This document shows, piece after piece, positions 15,815 to 23,704 of a stretch of DNA of 64,000 nt. The number at the start of each line of letters is the position of its first letter. Within the stretch, counting starts at the first letter, position 1. Source of the stretch: a virus; the IMG/VR virus record IMGVR_UViG_3300046004_000591, positions 62,001-126,000 of that record; one strand, 5' to 3'. Both the position numbers and the translations under genes were made by a program. The notes beneath the pieces are model-generated. The model saw only the letters and a list, made by a program, of their open reading frames with translations, ran no database searches and had not been told where the DNA came from.

Positions 15815-16669
15815 ATGAGTATCGTAAGTTTAAATTTTCTAACAGATGATTCATCTAATGCAGTATTGAAAGATGTTAATTTCTTCAAATTCTCTGGTGG
15901 AGAAGTTCATGTACAATTGAAGAATACTCCAAAAAATGTATATGAAGTTGAAATTCAGACCAGACTTAAATCATCTGATGACATCATGGAATTGTTGATG
16001 GTAACAAACGCATTAAGATTACATTATGGTTCTAAGATACCATTAACATTGGTCACTCCTTATTTACCGTATGCTAGACAAGATAAAGTGTCTGACGACG
16101 GCGAATCATTATCATTGAAAGTGTTTGCTGATTTAATCAACAATCAAAATTACAATCGAATTGTTACATTTGATGTACATTCAGATACATCTCTGGCTTT
16201 ATTTGATAACATTATCAACATTGAACAATACCAAATTGCTTCTGAATGTATTGATGAATTGGATGATAAAATCAATTTAGATAATCTAGTGTTATTATCG
16301 CCAGATTTTGGTGCATCTAAAAAGATTTACAAATTGGCATCTAAACTTTCATTGGATGTTGTCCAAGCAAATAAAGAAAGGGATTCGTCCGGTCATATCA
16401 TCAGAACAGAAGTGTATAGAGATGATTTCAATGGTAAAGACGTATTGATTGTAGACGACATCTGTTCAGGTGGTAGAACTTTTATCGAAATATCTAAAAT
16501 TCTATCACAAAGAAATGTTGGTAAAATATATCTTTACGTAACTCATGGAATTTTTGATATTGGAATCATTCCAATTTTAGATTCAGGTATATGTAAAATC
16601 ATTACGACAAATTCTTTTATAGAAAATTCAAACCATGAAAGATTGCATATTATTGAAATTTTTAATTAG
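15815..16669 (+). CDS. prs: PRPP-synthetase-like enzyme, candidate ADP-ribose pyrophosphokinase (Adps, NARP1)
   Basis: A 284-aa protein with TPYLPYARQD (81-90, the ATP/ribose-5-P loop), VTFDVHSD (117-124) and the PRPP loop VDDICSGGRTF (213-223). These are ribose-phosphate pyrophosphokinase landmarks. Phage genes annotated as Prs next to a NAMPT-like gene include Adps, which pyrophosphorylates ADP-ribose in the NARP1 NAD+-rebuilding pathway; the NAMPT-like gene at 18701 makes this likely here. Everything downstream of the GG in the PRPP loop appears replaced by the cassette that brought the 16670 endonuclease; the old end survives at 17655. Specificity for ribose-5-P versus ADP-ribose cannot be read from sequence. 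Confidence 0.8.
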   Translation: MSIVSLNFLTDDSSNAVLKDVNFFKFSGGEVHVQLKNTPKNVYEVEIQTRLKSSDDIMELLMVTNALRLHYGSKIPLTLVTPYLPYARQDKVSDDGESLSLKVFADLINNQNYNRIVTFDVHSDTSLALFDNIINIEQYQIASECIDELDDKINLDNLVLLSPDFGASKKIYKLASKLSLDVVQANKERDSSGHIIRTEVYRDDFNGKDVLIVDDICSGGRTFIEISKILSQRNVGKIYLYVTHGIFDIGIIPILDSGICKIITTNSFIENSNHERLHIIEIFN

Positions 16670-17611
16670 TTACATAAAATTATCTAAATTAGAATCTGTT
16701 TTAGCAATGCAATTATCAAAATGATTTTGTAACATACGTTTTGGGGTGCCTATATGATTACAATGAGGGCATTGTATTTTTGGTTTAGGTACCCCAGGTT
16801 TACCTCTTTTTGAATTTGCTGCTTTAAATTTATCACTAGGTTCTCTTTTAATACCCGTGAAAACAGTACAATTATCAAAATGTAAATTTCTAACATTTTG
16901 CGTATCTGGTAAAGTTTTATTACAATGAGGACAATCAAAAAATTTAGTTATTTTCCTAGAATTATTTATTTTTGGACAATGGTCAAAATGGGTTGCCAAT
17001 AATCCTTGCATTTTACCTTCTAATCCACAATGAGGACAATTCCCTATTTCTAAATTTTGTTTAATATCATGAACCAATTTACCAGTAAAAACTTTACAAT
17101 TATCTAAATGGTATTTTTTTAAATTAGAAATATCCATTTCTATATTACAATGAGGACACACACCTTTTGGTCTAGATTTATTTGATATGGAAATCTTTTG
17201 TCTGGTGGATTCTAAAATTATTCTATTAGATTGCGCAGCAGATGCATCTTCTTTTAATTTTTCGTACGATTTTCCATTAATTTTAAAATATCTATCAGTT
17301 TGATAATCATTACACCTTCTCATACCAATAAATGCGTATGCCATAAAACCGCCTTGCGATTTCCATAATAACCAATGTGCTATAAAATGTTCTTGTCCAG
17401 TTAATTCGATCCCATTCCAAGGGTATTTTACAAGATTTTTATATTCTGGAAATTGAGTTTTCGCTTTTGGTAAAATATGATGCAATTCCGTATATACATT
17501 TTTTGGTTTATCGTTTCTAGAAATCATGAAATTGATATATCGCTTAGTGTAAAAATTATTTTTAGATTTGGATGATAATTGTTGATATAAAAAATCTTTT
17601 AAATTTTCCAT
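16670..17611 (-). CDS. HNH-type homing endonuclease with four zinc fingers
   Basis: A 313-aa minus-strand protein. An N-terminal HNH-like module (ELHHILPK, WNGIELTGQEHFIAHWLL) is followed by four C-P-H-C...H-x3-C fingers (for example CPHCNIEMD...HLDNC), which probably read DNA. The same architecture occurs at 53574. It lies between the end of prs and a severed copy of the prs 3' end, both carrying the same GGTGGTAGAAC. This is the signature of a mobile endonuclease that cuts the conserved PRPP-loop sequence. Minus orientation inside a plus-strand operon and a different codon style support transfer. Confidence 0.85.
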   Translation of the reverse strand: MENLKDFLYQQLSSKSKNNFYTKRYINFMISRNDKPKNVYTELHHILPKAKTQFPEYKNLVKYPWNGIELTGQEHFIAHWLLWKSQGGFMAYAFIGMRRCNDYQTDRYFKINGKSYEKLKEDASAAQSNRIILESTRQKISISNKSRPKGVCPHCNIEMDISNLKKYHLDNCKVFTGKLVHDIKQNLEIGNCPHCGLEGKMQGLLATHFDHCPKINNSRKITKFFDCPHCNKTLPDTQNVRNLHFDNCTVFTGIKREPSDKFKAANSKRGKPGVPKPKIQCPHCNHIGTPKRMLQNHFDNCIAKTDSNLDNFM

Positions 17612-17654
17612 TACTTTTTCCTTTTATATAAATTATGATAAAATTATTTAATAC

Positions 17655-17864
17655 GACGGTGGTAGAACCTTCCAAGAAATTGTCAAAGTGTTGAAACAAC
17701 GTAATGTTGGTAAAGTGTATTTGTACGCAACACATGGAATCTTCTCAAAAGGATTAGATGTATTGTTTGATGATGGTATTGATTTAATTATCACAACAAA
17801 TTCGTTCTATGATGATGAAAATGAAGATCCTCGTTTATTTGTTAATGATGTTTTCGGAGTATAA
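17655..17864 (+). pseudogene. Severed 3' end of the original prs gene
   Basis: In frame from GAC-GGT-GGT-AGA, 69 codons read GGRTFQEIVKVLKQRNVGKV and on to a TAA at 17862-17864, with no start codon of their own. It aligns end to end with the tail of the intact Prs (about half of the residues identical, including RNVGK-YLY-THGIF and IITTNSF). It flows into the next gene (ATG 17866) exactly as an unbroken prs would have. Function lost. Confidence 0.85.
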
Positions 17865-17865
17865 T

Positions 17866-18258
17866 ATGCAAGATAGATTTTTAAGCGATACAACGGCGTT
17901 CCAACGATTATTGGAAGAATATAAAAAACATGGTTCATTATACATTGGATTCGATTTCGACAATACAATTTATGATGTACATGGATTAGGGGATACGTTT
18001 CCTGAGATGGTTAAATTGTTACATGATCTCAAATCAATTAATTGTAAGTTGATTCTGTTTACATGTAGAGAAGGGAATGAATTGCAGGAAGCTGTTGAAT
18101 ATTGTAAATCAATTGGTATTGTTCCCGATTACGTTAATGAATCTCCTTTGTTTAAAACAAGAAAACCATTCTTCAATGTTTTACTTGACGATCGAGCTGG
18201 TTTAGCATATACTTTTGAAATGTGTAAATCATTGGTATTAAAAGTTCGAGGAAAGTAA
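17866..18258 (+). CDS. HAD-like phosphatase
   Basis: A 130-aa HAD-superfamily protein. Motif I is GFDFDNTIYD (nucleophile Asp30, acid Asp32), motif II ILFTCREG and motif IV NVLLDDRAG. The size and motifs fit the small cap-less HAD proteins of phages that dephosphorylate nucleotides or sugar phosphates. ATG 17866 is set by GGAG at 17856-17859 inside the prs remnant, so it was once translationally coupled to prs. It could remove phosphate from a by-product of the NAD or PRPP reactions; this is inference. Confidence 0.8.
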   Translation: MQDRFLSDTTAFQRLLEEYKKHGSLYIGFDFDNTIYDVHGLGDTFPEMVKLLHDLKSINCKLILFTCREGNELQEAVEYCKSIGIVPDYVNESPLFKTRKPFFNVLLDDRAGLAYTFEMCKSLVLKVRGK

Positions 18259-18259
18259 A

Positions 18260-18427
18260 ATGGATACAATAACATTTAAAGAATGTCTTGACTATTACAA
18301 AAAGATAGACGATAATAAGAATGAACCAATTAAGAAAGTTGAATTAAATCAACCGTTGTTTGGCGTTGAAACCATTAAAAACGTAGACATTCTTAATTTG
18401 TTATCGAAATCTAAAACACATTTTTAA
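18260..18427 (+). CDS. Small protein with capsid-targeting-like N-terminus (55 aa)
   Basis: A 55-aa frame 1 nt after the HAD gene, with CGAGGAAAGTAAA before the ATG. It starts MDTITFKECLDYYKK, matching the F-K-E motif shared by several unrelated proteins here, and continues with a polar stretch ending KSKTHF. It could be a small internal head protein; function unknown. Confidence 0.5.
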   Translation: MDTITFKECLDYYKKIDDNKNEPIKKVELNQPLFGVETIKNVDILNLLSKSKTHF

Positions 18428-18446
18428 TAAACAAAGGAAATAAATC

Positions 18447-18689
18447 ATGAGAACGTTTAACTGTAAAACAAAAACATTGGTATTAAAAGATTCTAAAATT
18501 GAAGGATTTGAATTTGACGAGGATTCGTCAGAACCTTCTATTATTGTGTATATGATTTCTCGTAACAGTTTTACATTACATACATCAGAAGGTAAAACGA
18601 ATCAAATTTCATTAGATGAATACAATCGAATCAAAGAATCTATTGTAAATCCAAAATACAAAGTTTCAACAAATTTAACACAACAATAA
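18447..18689 (+). CDS. Hypothetical protein
   Basis: An 80-aa beta-rich protein between the small tagged gene and the NAMPT-like gene, with AAAGGAAATAAATC before the ATG. No domain is recognised. Its position inside the putative NAD module is the only clue. Confidence 0.6.
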   Translation: MRTFNCKTKTLVLKDSKIEGFEFDEDSSEPSIIVYMISRNSFTLHTSEGKTNQISLDEYNRIKESIVNPKYKVSTNLTQQ

Positions 18690-18700
18690 GGAACAGTAAA

Positions 18701-20179
18701 ATGAACAACGCATTATTACAAACAGATGCTTATAAATTAGGACACATCAAACAATACATCCAAGGTACGGAAGTCGTTTATTCAAACTTCACCGCTCGTT
18801 CTGGTAAACATTCAGGAATCAAAGATTGTAAAGGTGTTTATTTTGTTGGATTACAACATTTTGTAAAGGAATATCTAATTGATGAATGGAATACATCATT
18901 CTTTTCTAAACCAAGAGACCAAGTCGTAAAACGATACAAACGATTTGTTGATAAAATGTTGAATTCTGATGTTGATGTATCGCATATCGGAGTATTACAT
19001 GATTTGGGATATTTGCCAATCACAATCAAAGCATTACCAGAGGGTTCGTTTGTTCCTTTTAAAGTTCCTTTGTTGACTGTAATCAATAATATCCCAGAGT
19101 TCTTCTGGTTGACTAATTACATTGAAACTGTATTGAGTTGTGAAATGTGGCTTGGAATCGCTTCGGCAACACGTTACATGGAATTCAAGAAAACCAGTTT
19201 GAAGTATTCAGAATTAACATGTAATGATAATTCGTTTGTTCCATTTCAGAATCATGATTTTAGTATGAGAGGTATGCAGAATAGACAATCTGCTGCTGTA
19301 TCTGGGTTTGCTGTATTGGCAATGGGTTCTGTTGGTACTGATACATTACCAGCTATTGAATTGGCTGAAGATTATTATGGAGCAAACATCGATGAAGAAT
19401 TGGTTGGTTGCTCGGTTCCCGCCTCGGAACATAGTACCCAGACTTCTTACGGAGTTGAAAATGAATTGGAATCAATCCGTCATTTAATTGAAGATGTTTA
19501 TCCAGATGGAATCTTCTCAATGGTTTCCGATTCGTGGGACTTCTGGCAATTAGTTACGGAGTATCTACCCGCATTAAAAGATACAATCATGAATCGTAAC
19601 GGGAAACTTACAATCCGCCCAGATTCGGGGGATCCTGTTGATATTATCTGCGGAACATATTCTGTATTGAATGGTAGATCTCCAGAACAAAAAGGATTGA
19701 TTGAATGTTTATGGGAAACATTCGGTGGTACAATTAATTCAAAAGGATATAAAGAATTAGACCCACATATCGGAGCAATCTATGGTGATTCAATTACATT
19801 AGAACGTCAGGACACTATCCTACGAAAATTGATGGAAAAAGGATTTGCGTCCAACAATATTGTATTTGGAGTAGGATCGTACACTTACGGAATGGTCTCA
19901 AGAGATAGTTTCGGAATTGCGTTTAAGTCCACATACGTCAAGGTTAATGGAGTTGGTAAACCAATTTTCAAAGACCCAAAAACGGATTCTGATGGAACCA
20001 AAAAATCTGCCAAAGGATTGTTGATGGTATCTCATGAAAATGGACAATATACATTGAATGACGACGTTGATGCAAAACAAGAAAAACATGGATGTTTAGA
20101 AGTTGTATTCAAAGATGGAAAATTGGTCAAGGAAACAACGTTGGCTGAAATTAGACAACTCGTCAACAAATCATTATAA
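18701..20179 (+). CDS. nadV: Nicotinamide phosphoribosyltransferase-like enzyme, candidate Namat (NARP1)
   Basis: A 492-aa full-length NAMPT-family protein. HDFSMRG, GTDT (Asp214), SVPASEHST with the catalytic His244, IRPDSGDP and the final VFKDGKLVKE line up with human NAMPT. The family joins nicotinamide to PRPP to give NMN; the phage NARP1 member instead joins nicotinamide to ADP-ribose pyrophosphate and yields NAD+ directly. With a Prs/Adps-like gene just upstream this is a good NARP1 candidate, which would undo NAD+ depletion by defences such as Thoeris, DSR or SIR2-type systems. No NMN adenylyltransferase is seen in the window, which argues against NARP2. Confidence 0.9.
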   Translation: MNNALLQTDAYKLGHIKQYIQGTEVVYSNFTARSGKHSGIKDCKGVYFVGLQHFVKEYLIDEWNTSFFSKPRDQVVKRYKRFVDKMLNSDVDVSHIGVLHDLGYLPITIKALPEGSFVPFKVPLLTVINNIPEFFWLTNYIETVLSCEMWLGIASATRYMEFKKTSLKYSELTCNDNSFVPFQNHDFSMRGMQNRQSAAVSGFAVLAMGSVGTDTLPAIELAEDYYGANIDEELVGCSVPASEHSTQTSYGVENELESIRHLIEDVYPDGIFSMVSDSWDFWQLVTEYLPALKDTIMNRNGKLTIRPDSGDPVDIICGTYSVLNGRSPEQKGLIECLWETFGGTINSKGYKELDPHIGAIYGDSITLERQDTILRKLMEKGFASNNIVFGVGSYTYGMVSRDSFGIAFKSTYVKVNGVGKPIFKDPKTDSDGTKKSAKGLLMVSHENGQYTLNDDVDAKQEKHGCLEVVFKDGKLVKETTLAEIRQLVNKSL

Positions 20180-20186
20180 TTACCAA

Positions 20187-20219
20187 ACCGATATGATTAA
20201 GTTCATATCGGTTTTTATT
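20187..20219 (+). terminator. Rho-independent terminator
   Basis: ACCGATATGA (20187-20196) pairs with TCATATCGGT (20203-20212), followed by TTTTATTT. A very similar hairpin sits at 37570. Confidence 0.85.
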
Positions 20220-20233
20220 TGCTTAGGATTTAT

Positions 20234-20482
20234 ATGTTTACACCAGATTACAATTCTCCACCATCAGATACAATTAAAGATTTACTCAATGAAAAAGGAA
20301 TAGACGATAAAGAGTTTGCTAGATTGATGGAAATACAGTATGATTCTATTTGTTTATTGTTATCAGGAGAAGTTCCTATAACATACAATGTGGCAGTTAG
20401 ATTAGAACATGTATTAGGTTCAACTGCTGAATTTTGGGTTAATCGAGAAATCAAATATAGACAAAGGATGATTCATGGTTAG
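20234..20482 (+). CDS. HigA-like antitoxin (XRE-type HTH)
   Basis: An 82-aa protein with a HigA/VapI layout: PSDTIKDLLNEKGIDDKEFA, then QYDSICLLLSGEVPIT, and LEHVLGSTAEFWVNRE near the end. These map to the helix-turn-helix and dimer region of the family. No HigB toxin gene is adjacent. A lone phage antitoxin could neutralise a host HigB-type toxin or repress a promoter. TTAGGATTTAT supports ATG 20234. Confidence 0.8.
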   Translation: MFTPDYNSPPSDTIKDLLNEKGIDDKEFARLMEIQYDSICLLLSGEVPITYNVAVRLEHVLGSTAEFWVNREIKYRQRMIHG

Positions 20483-20873
20483 ACACGGAGAAGACCCCTT
20501 CTTGGAATGTTCATCCAAAGGAAATAAACGATTCTCGGCGTTCTTTGCTTACATTAAATCAAGACATAATACAATTGAGAACATTTACCAAGCATCTAAA
20601 GTGTTTGATGATGGAGTAACAGGTTTAGAACCAAAGGAATGTAAATCTTATCAGAAACATCATAAGATTGTCAATATGGATGAATGTACAAAATTGTATA
20701 GAAGTTTATGGATTGAATATATCAAGGAGAATCCTTATCTACTGGACGAATTAACAAAGTATTCAGGGTTGTCTGATATATTTGGTAAGGAAGGAAACAA
20801 TTGTCAGGCAACTGTATTATGGGAATTACGTAATAAATGGTTAGAACATAAAAATAAAATATCTTTATTTTAG
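20475..20873 (+). CDS. Conserved phage protein (HGEDPFLECS type)
   Basis: A 132-aa protein beginning MVRHGEDPFLECSSKG and including KRFSAFFAYIKSR, IYQASKVF, GLSDIFGKEGNNCQA and ELRNKWL. This set of motifs is common to a phage-wide DUF family (DUF6977-like from memory); the function is unknown to me. It overlaps the antitoxin-like gene by 8 nt and is likely co-translated with it. Confidence 0.75.
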   Translation: MVRHGEDPFLECSSKGNKRFSAFFAYIKSRHNTIENIYQASKVFDDGVTGLEPKECKSYQKHHKIVNMDECTKLYRSLWIEYIKENPYLLDELTKYSGLSDIFGKEGNNCQATVLWELRNKWLEHKNKISLF

Positions 20874-20926
20874 TATTAAAACGTATTATTATATGTCATC
20901 TTTAAAAATTATAAATTTATCAAATT

Positions 20927-21151
20927 ATGAAAACCATGCCAAATTATAAATTGTCATTAGAAGAAATACAAAATAGCAAAAGATGTGGATGTTATTATTG
21001 TTGTTCTATATTCTCATCAAATGATGTTGAAATTGATGATGATTATTACAGTTGTCCTAATTGCGGAATTGATTCTATTATAGTAGAATCAAAGGATTAC
21101 AAATTAACTAAAATCAAATTGAAGGAAATTAAAAAACGTGAATTCTATTAA
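20927..21151 (+). CDS. Zinc-ribbon-like small protein
   Basis: A 74-aa protein with two metal pairs, CGCYYC (near 20-25) and CPNCG (near 43-47) followed by IDSII, a common zinc-ribbon arrangement. The start could be ATG 20927 or the in-frame ATG 20936; neither has a strong ribosome site. It overlaps the next gene by 14 nt. Confidence 0.6.
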   Translation: MKTMPNYKLSLEEIQNSKRCGCYYCCSIFSSNDVEIDDDYYSCPNCGIDSIIVESKDYKLTKIKLKEIKKREFY

Positions 21152-21560
21152 AACATTTAAAGAATTTCTTGCAGAAAGAAATGCATTTTTGACATCAACA
21201 ATGAATAGACGAACAATTTTTGTTTATAATACATCACATTCTAACGAACGAAAAATTGAAAGAGATATTTCAGACGATGAAATAAAAGAAACATTGAATC
21301 AAGGTATAGAATGGTTGTCTTTACATGAAAATGAATTTAAAGATAAAAAAACGGCGGCATTTTTATTCTATTCAAATAGCAAACAAGTCGGGATTGTTTG
21401 TGATTTTAAAGTGGATAAGAAAATATCAAATTCATTGAACAAACATCTATTCATTATAACAATTTTACCAAAAGGTAAACATATAGCAAAATTAGGAACC
21501 CAGAAGATTATAGTTGAATCTGCTGAATATACATTCGATATTTTTGTAAGTTTACCATAA
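21138..21560 (+). CDS. RelE/BrnT-superfamily-like protein with capsid-targeting-like N-terminus
   Basis: A 140-aa protein from GTG 21138 (AAGGAA at 21122-21127). The N-terminus KTFKEFLAE-RN closely resembles the T4 internal-protein capsid-targeting signal, with an L-x-E protease site. The rest has SHSNERKIERDISDDEIKE, which recalls the DUF4258/BrnT type of RelE-like folds, then beta strands. If both readings hold, this would be a small toxin-like nuclease packaged in the head. The toxin similarity is weak; the N-terminal motif is clear. Confidence 0.55.
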   Translation: MNSIKTFKEFLAERNAFLTSTMNRRTIFVYNTSHSNERKIERDISDDEIKETLNQGIEWLSLHENEFKDKKTAAFLFYSNSKQVGIVCDFKVDKKISNSLNKHLFIITILPKGKHIAKLGTQKIIVESAEYTFDIFVSLP

Positions 21561-21561
21561 T

Positions 21562-22944
21562 ATGAAAATTGTATTAACATCACAACAGAATAGAGCAATC
21601 GGTAATCTAGTGGAGTTTGTTGGTAACAAGCGTGAAGATTACATTTGTTTAATTGGACCAGCGGGTTCTGGTAAAAGTTCAGTCATTGTTGAGTTCCTTG
21701 ACTATTTACCAGAAGGATTAAAGATTTGTTTTACCTCTCCCACTAATAAGGCAACCAAAGTTCTAAAGAATATGTCAATCAAACGAGGACTAAATGTTGA
21801 ATGTAAAACGATACATTCACTACTCGGTTTGACAATGAAAATCAATAGAAATGGTGAGGAGAAATTGACACCAAGTGGTAATTCATCATTTGATAAATTT
21901 GATTTGGTGGTCTGTGATGAGATGTCCATGGTTGATTCGGAATTGTTTGATTACATTAACAAAGGCGTTATGTTCTCATCTAATGCCAAAGTTATATTCA
22001 TGGGGGATAACAACCAGTTGAATCCAGTGAATGAAACTGAATCTCCTACATTTAATATCGACAATAAGATCTATCTAACCGAAGTCATCAGACAGAAACA
22101 CGGTAATCCGATTCTAGATTTGTGTACAACCATTAGACATCAATTAGATAATAATGTCTACAAGATGCCTGCAGTTGAAACAAAGACCAATGAAATTGGA
22201 GATATCGGAGTTCATGAAGTTGATAATCATGAAATGATGAACATTATCTACCATGCATTTACAGATCCAAAGTTTGATTCAGATCCTGATTTAATTAGAG
22301 TAATTGCTTGGCGTAATAAGACAGTTGATTGGTTCAATGAAACTATACAGAAGATTAGATACCCTAATTTAGACAAACCATTTGCCATTGGTGAACATTT
22401 TGCATTCTCTAAACCGATGCATACTGTGAGTACATTTGTCGAATTCAATAAGAATCAAATAATGTATGAAGGATGGGATAAGATTATCTGCCCAACTGAA
22501 ACAGAAGCGAGTATTGTATCCTTAGATGAAATCGAACCATTTGTATATGAACCAAATCAGAGACAAATATCCAAAGGATGGATATTTACTAAACATGTTG
22601 TCAGAAGATATCTAGTTACATGTAAATTACCAGACAAATCAAGACATTCATTTGTAATTCCAGCGGATAAGAATGAATTGAAGATGTTGACTGAATTTAT
22701 GTCAACATGCACTAGAACTAATATGTTTGGAATTAATTGGGAATTGTTCTATCTTGTGCAGAAACACTTTACGGATATTCGACAAGTGTATTGTATCACG
22801 TCTCATCGTTCTCAGGGTTCTACTTATTCAAATGTTATAGTTCATGCCAAAGACATTTTCTGTAATCATAACAAAGAAGAATCATTAAGAAGTTTTTATG
22901 TGGCTTGTAGTAGAGCTACACATAATTGTATTGTCCATAAATAG
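21562..22944 (+). CDS. dda: Dda-like SF1B DNA helicase
   Basis: A 460-aa helicase. Walker A is GPAGSGKSS (32-40, Lys38), followed by TSPTNKATKVL (motif Ia), TIHSLLGL, Walker B LVVCDEMSMV, MGDNNQLNPV (motif III), LTEVIRQ (motif IV) and near the end ITSHRSQGSTYSNVIV (motif V) and FYVACSRAT (motif VI). This is the complete motif series of T4 Dda and its RecD-like relatives, a 5'-3' helicase used at replication origins and forks. The start is 1 nt after the previous stop. Confidence 0.95.
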   Translation: MKIVLTSQQNRAIGNLVEFVGNKREDYICLIGPAGSGKSSVIVEFLDYLPEGLKICFTSPTNKATKVLKNMSIKRGLNVECKTIHSLLGLTMKINRNGEEKLTPSGNSSFDKFDLVVCDEMSMVDSELFDYINKGVMFSSNAKVIFMGDNNQLNPVNETESPTFNIDNKIYLTEVIRQKHGNPILDLCTTIRHQLDNNVYKMPAVETKTNEIGDIGVHEVDNHEMMNIIYHAFTDPKFDSDPDLIRVIAWRNKTVDWFNETIQKIRYPNLDKPFAIGEHFAFSKPMHTVSTFVEFNKNQIMYEGWDKIICPTETEASIVSLDEIEPFVYEPNQRQISKGWIFTKHVVRRYLVTCKLPDKSRHSFVIPADKNELKMLTEFMSTCTRTNMFGINWELFYLVQKHFTDIRQVYCITSHRSQGSTYSNVIVHAKDIFCNHNKEESLRSFYVACSRATHNCIVHK

Positions 22945-22964
22945 TTTGTTTAGAGGAGAATAAA

Positions 22965-23012
22965 ATGAATAGAGAAGGATGGGGTGATATTGATTCCACA
23001 GAGGTTATCTAA
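22965..23012 (+). CDS. Possible 15-residue leader peptide before acb1-like gene
   Basis: ATG 22965 has the strongest ribosome site in the area (AGAGGAGAA) but opens a frame of only 15 codons (MNREGWGDIDSTEVI) ending TAA, 1 nt before the ATG of the 2H phosphoesterase. It may be a translational coupler or a decayed gene start. Confidence 0.35.
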   Translation: MNREGWGDIDSTEVI

Positions 23013-23013
23013 T

Positions 23014-23481
23014 ATGTTAACATTTGAACAATGGAAACAATATAAAGGTGGATACGTATCTGTTAAATTATCGGAAGAGGATTCCAAACGTATCAGAAGA
23101 TTCTTTAATGATAATGGAGTTGAAGACATCATCGAGGATTTACATGTAACATTAATGTATGATGTATCTAATCCAGCATACAAAGTTGAATCATTACATG
23201 ATAAATTTGTTGGTATTATCACTGGATGTAAATTACTTGGCGAGAAAGGTTCTAAATGGGGTGCAGTTACGTTGACATTAGAATCTCCTGATTTGATTGC
23301 TCAACATAATGTATTGAGCAATCTAGGATACAAACATTCTTATCCTGAATACATCCCACATTTATCGATTAAGTATAAACCAAGTGATGAAGATATTCAG
23401 AAGATCGAAGAATTGACTAAACAATTACAAGGAAATAAATTGACATTCGATTCATTCAGTATTGATCCAATTAAAGAGTAA
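23014..23481 (+). CDS. 2H phosphoesterase, Acb1-like (anti-CBASS candidate)
   Basis: A 155-aa protein with two H-x-T/S motifs, HVTLMYD (His44, Thr46) and PHLSIKY (His116, Ser118), in the positions and total length of the phage T4 57B/Acb1 enzyme (152 aa, H44/H113). Acb1 hydrolyses the cyclic oligonucleotides that CBASS defence uses as alarm signals. SKWGAVTLTLESPDL between the motifs matches the expected strand and loop. The second site has Ser instead of Thr. The N-terminus MLTFEQWKQY also follows the F-K/E motif. A cyclic phosphodiesterase of RNA repair is the alternative. Confidence 0.8.
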   Translation: MLTFEQWKQYKGGYVSVKLSEEDSKRIRRFFNDNGVEDIIEDLHVTLMYDVSNPAYKVESLHDKFVGIITGCKLLGEKGSKWGAVTLTLESPDLIAQHNVLSNLGYKHSYPEYIPHLSIKYKPSDEDIQKIEELTKQLQGNKLTFDSFSIDPIKE

Positions 23482-23490
23482 TTACATATT

Positions 23491-23524
23491 ATCCCAGAAG
23501 ACCGAAAGTTGACTGGGATTTTTA
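23491..23524 (+). terminator. Terminator after the Acb1-like gene
   Basis: ATCCCAG (23491-23497) pairs with CTGGGAT (23513-23519), followed by TTTTATTGG. Confidence 0.7.
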
Positions 23525-23529
23525 TTGGA

Positions 23530-23668
23530 TACAATATTCTGACTACAAATCAATCTTAAAACATACATTATTTGGACGTTAATGGACTCTAGTTGTTCGT
23601 TTCCATATTATGTAAATAAATCTACAGGATGTTCTGAATCCATCTTAAAACAACAAATTTCCATTAAA
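23530..23668 (+). repeat. Partial repeat unit (head element only)
   Basis: Contains TACATTATTTGG, CTCTA-GTTG..CGTTTCC, CTACAGGAT, GAATCCATCTTAAAACAACA, the same ordered words as the head of the repeat units at 26.6-28.3 kb, but TATAAT is altered to GTTCTG and no tail follows. It sits between convergent genes. Confidence 0.6.
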
Positions 23669-23669
23669 A

Positions 23670-23702
23670 ATCCCAGACACTTTAACATGTCTGGGATTCT
23701 TT
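23670..23702. terminator. Bidirectional terminator between convergent genes
   Basis: ATCCCAGAC (23670-23678) and GTCTGGGAT (23689-23697), with an A-run on the left and TTCTTTC on the right, so it can stop transcripts arriving from either side, including the minus-strand PARP gene. Confidence 0.75.
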
Positions 23703-23704
23703 CA

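Noticed and set aside
16469-17668. Group I intron or intein in prs
   Set aside because: The upstream part of prs ends in a complete tail with its own stop, the open reading frame in the insert is on the other strand, and no conserved intron core or intein splice residues are seen. A tail-replacing endonuclease cassette fits better.
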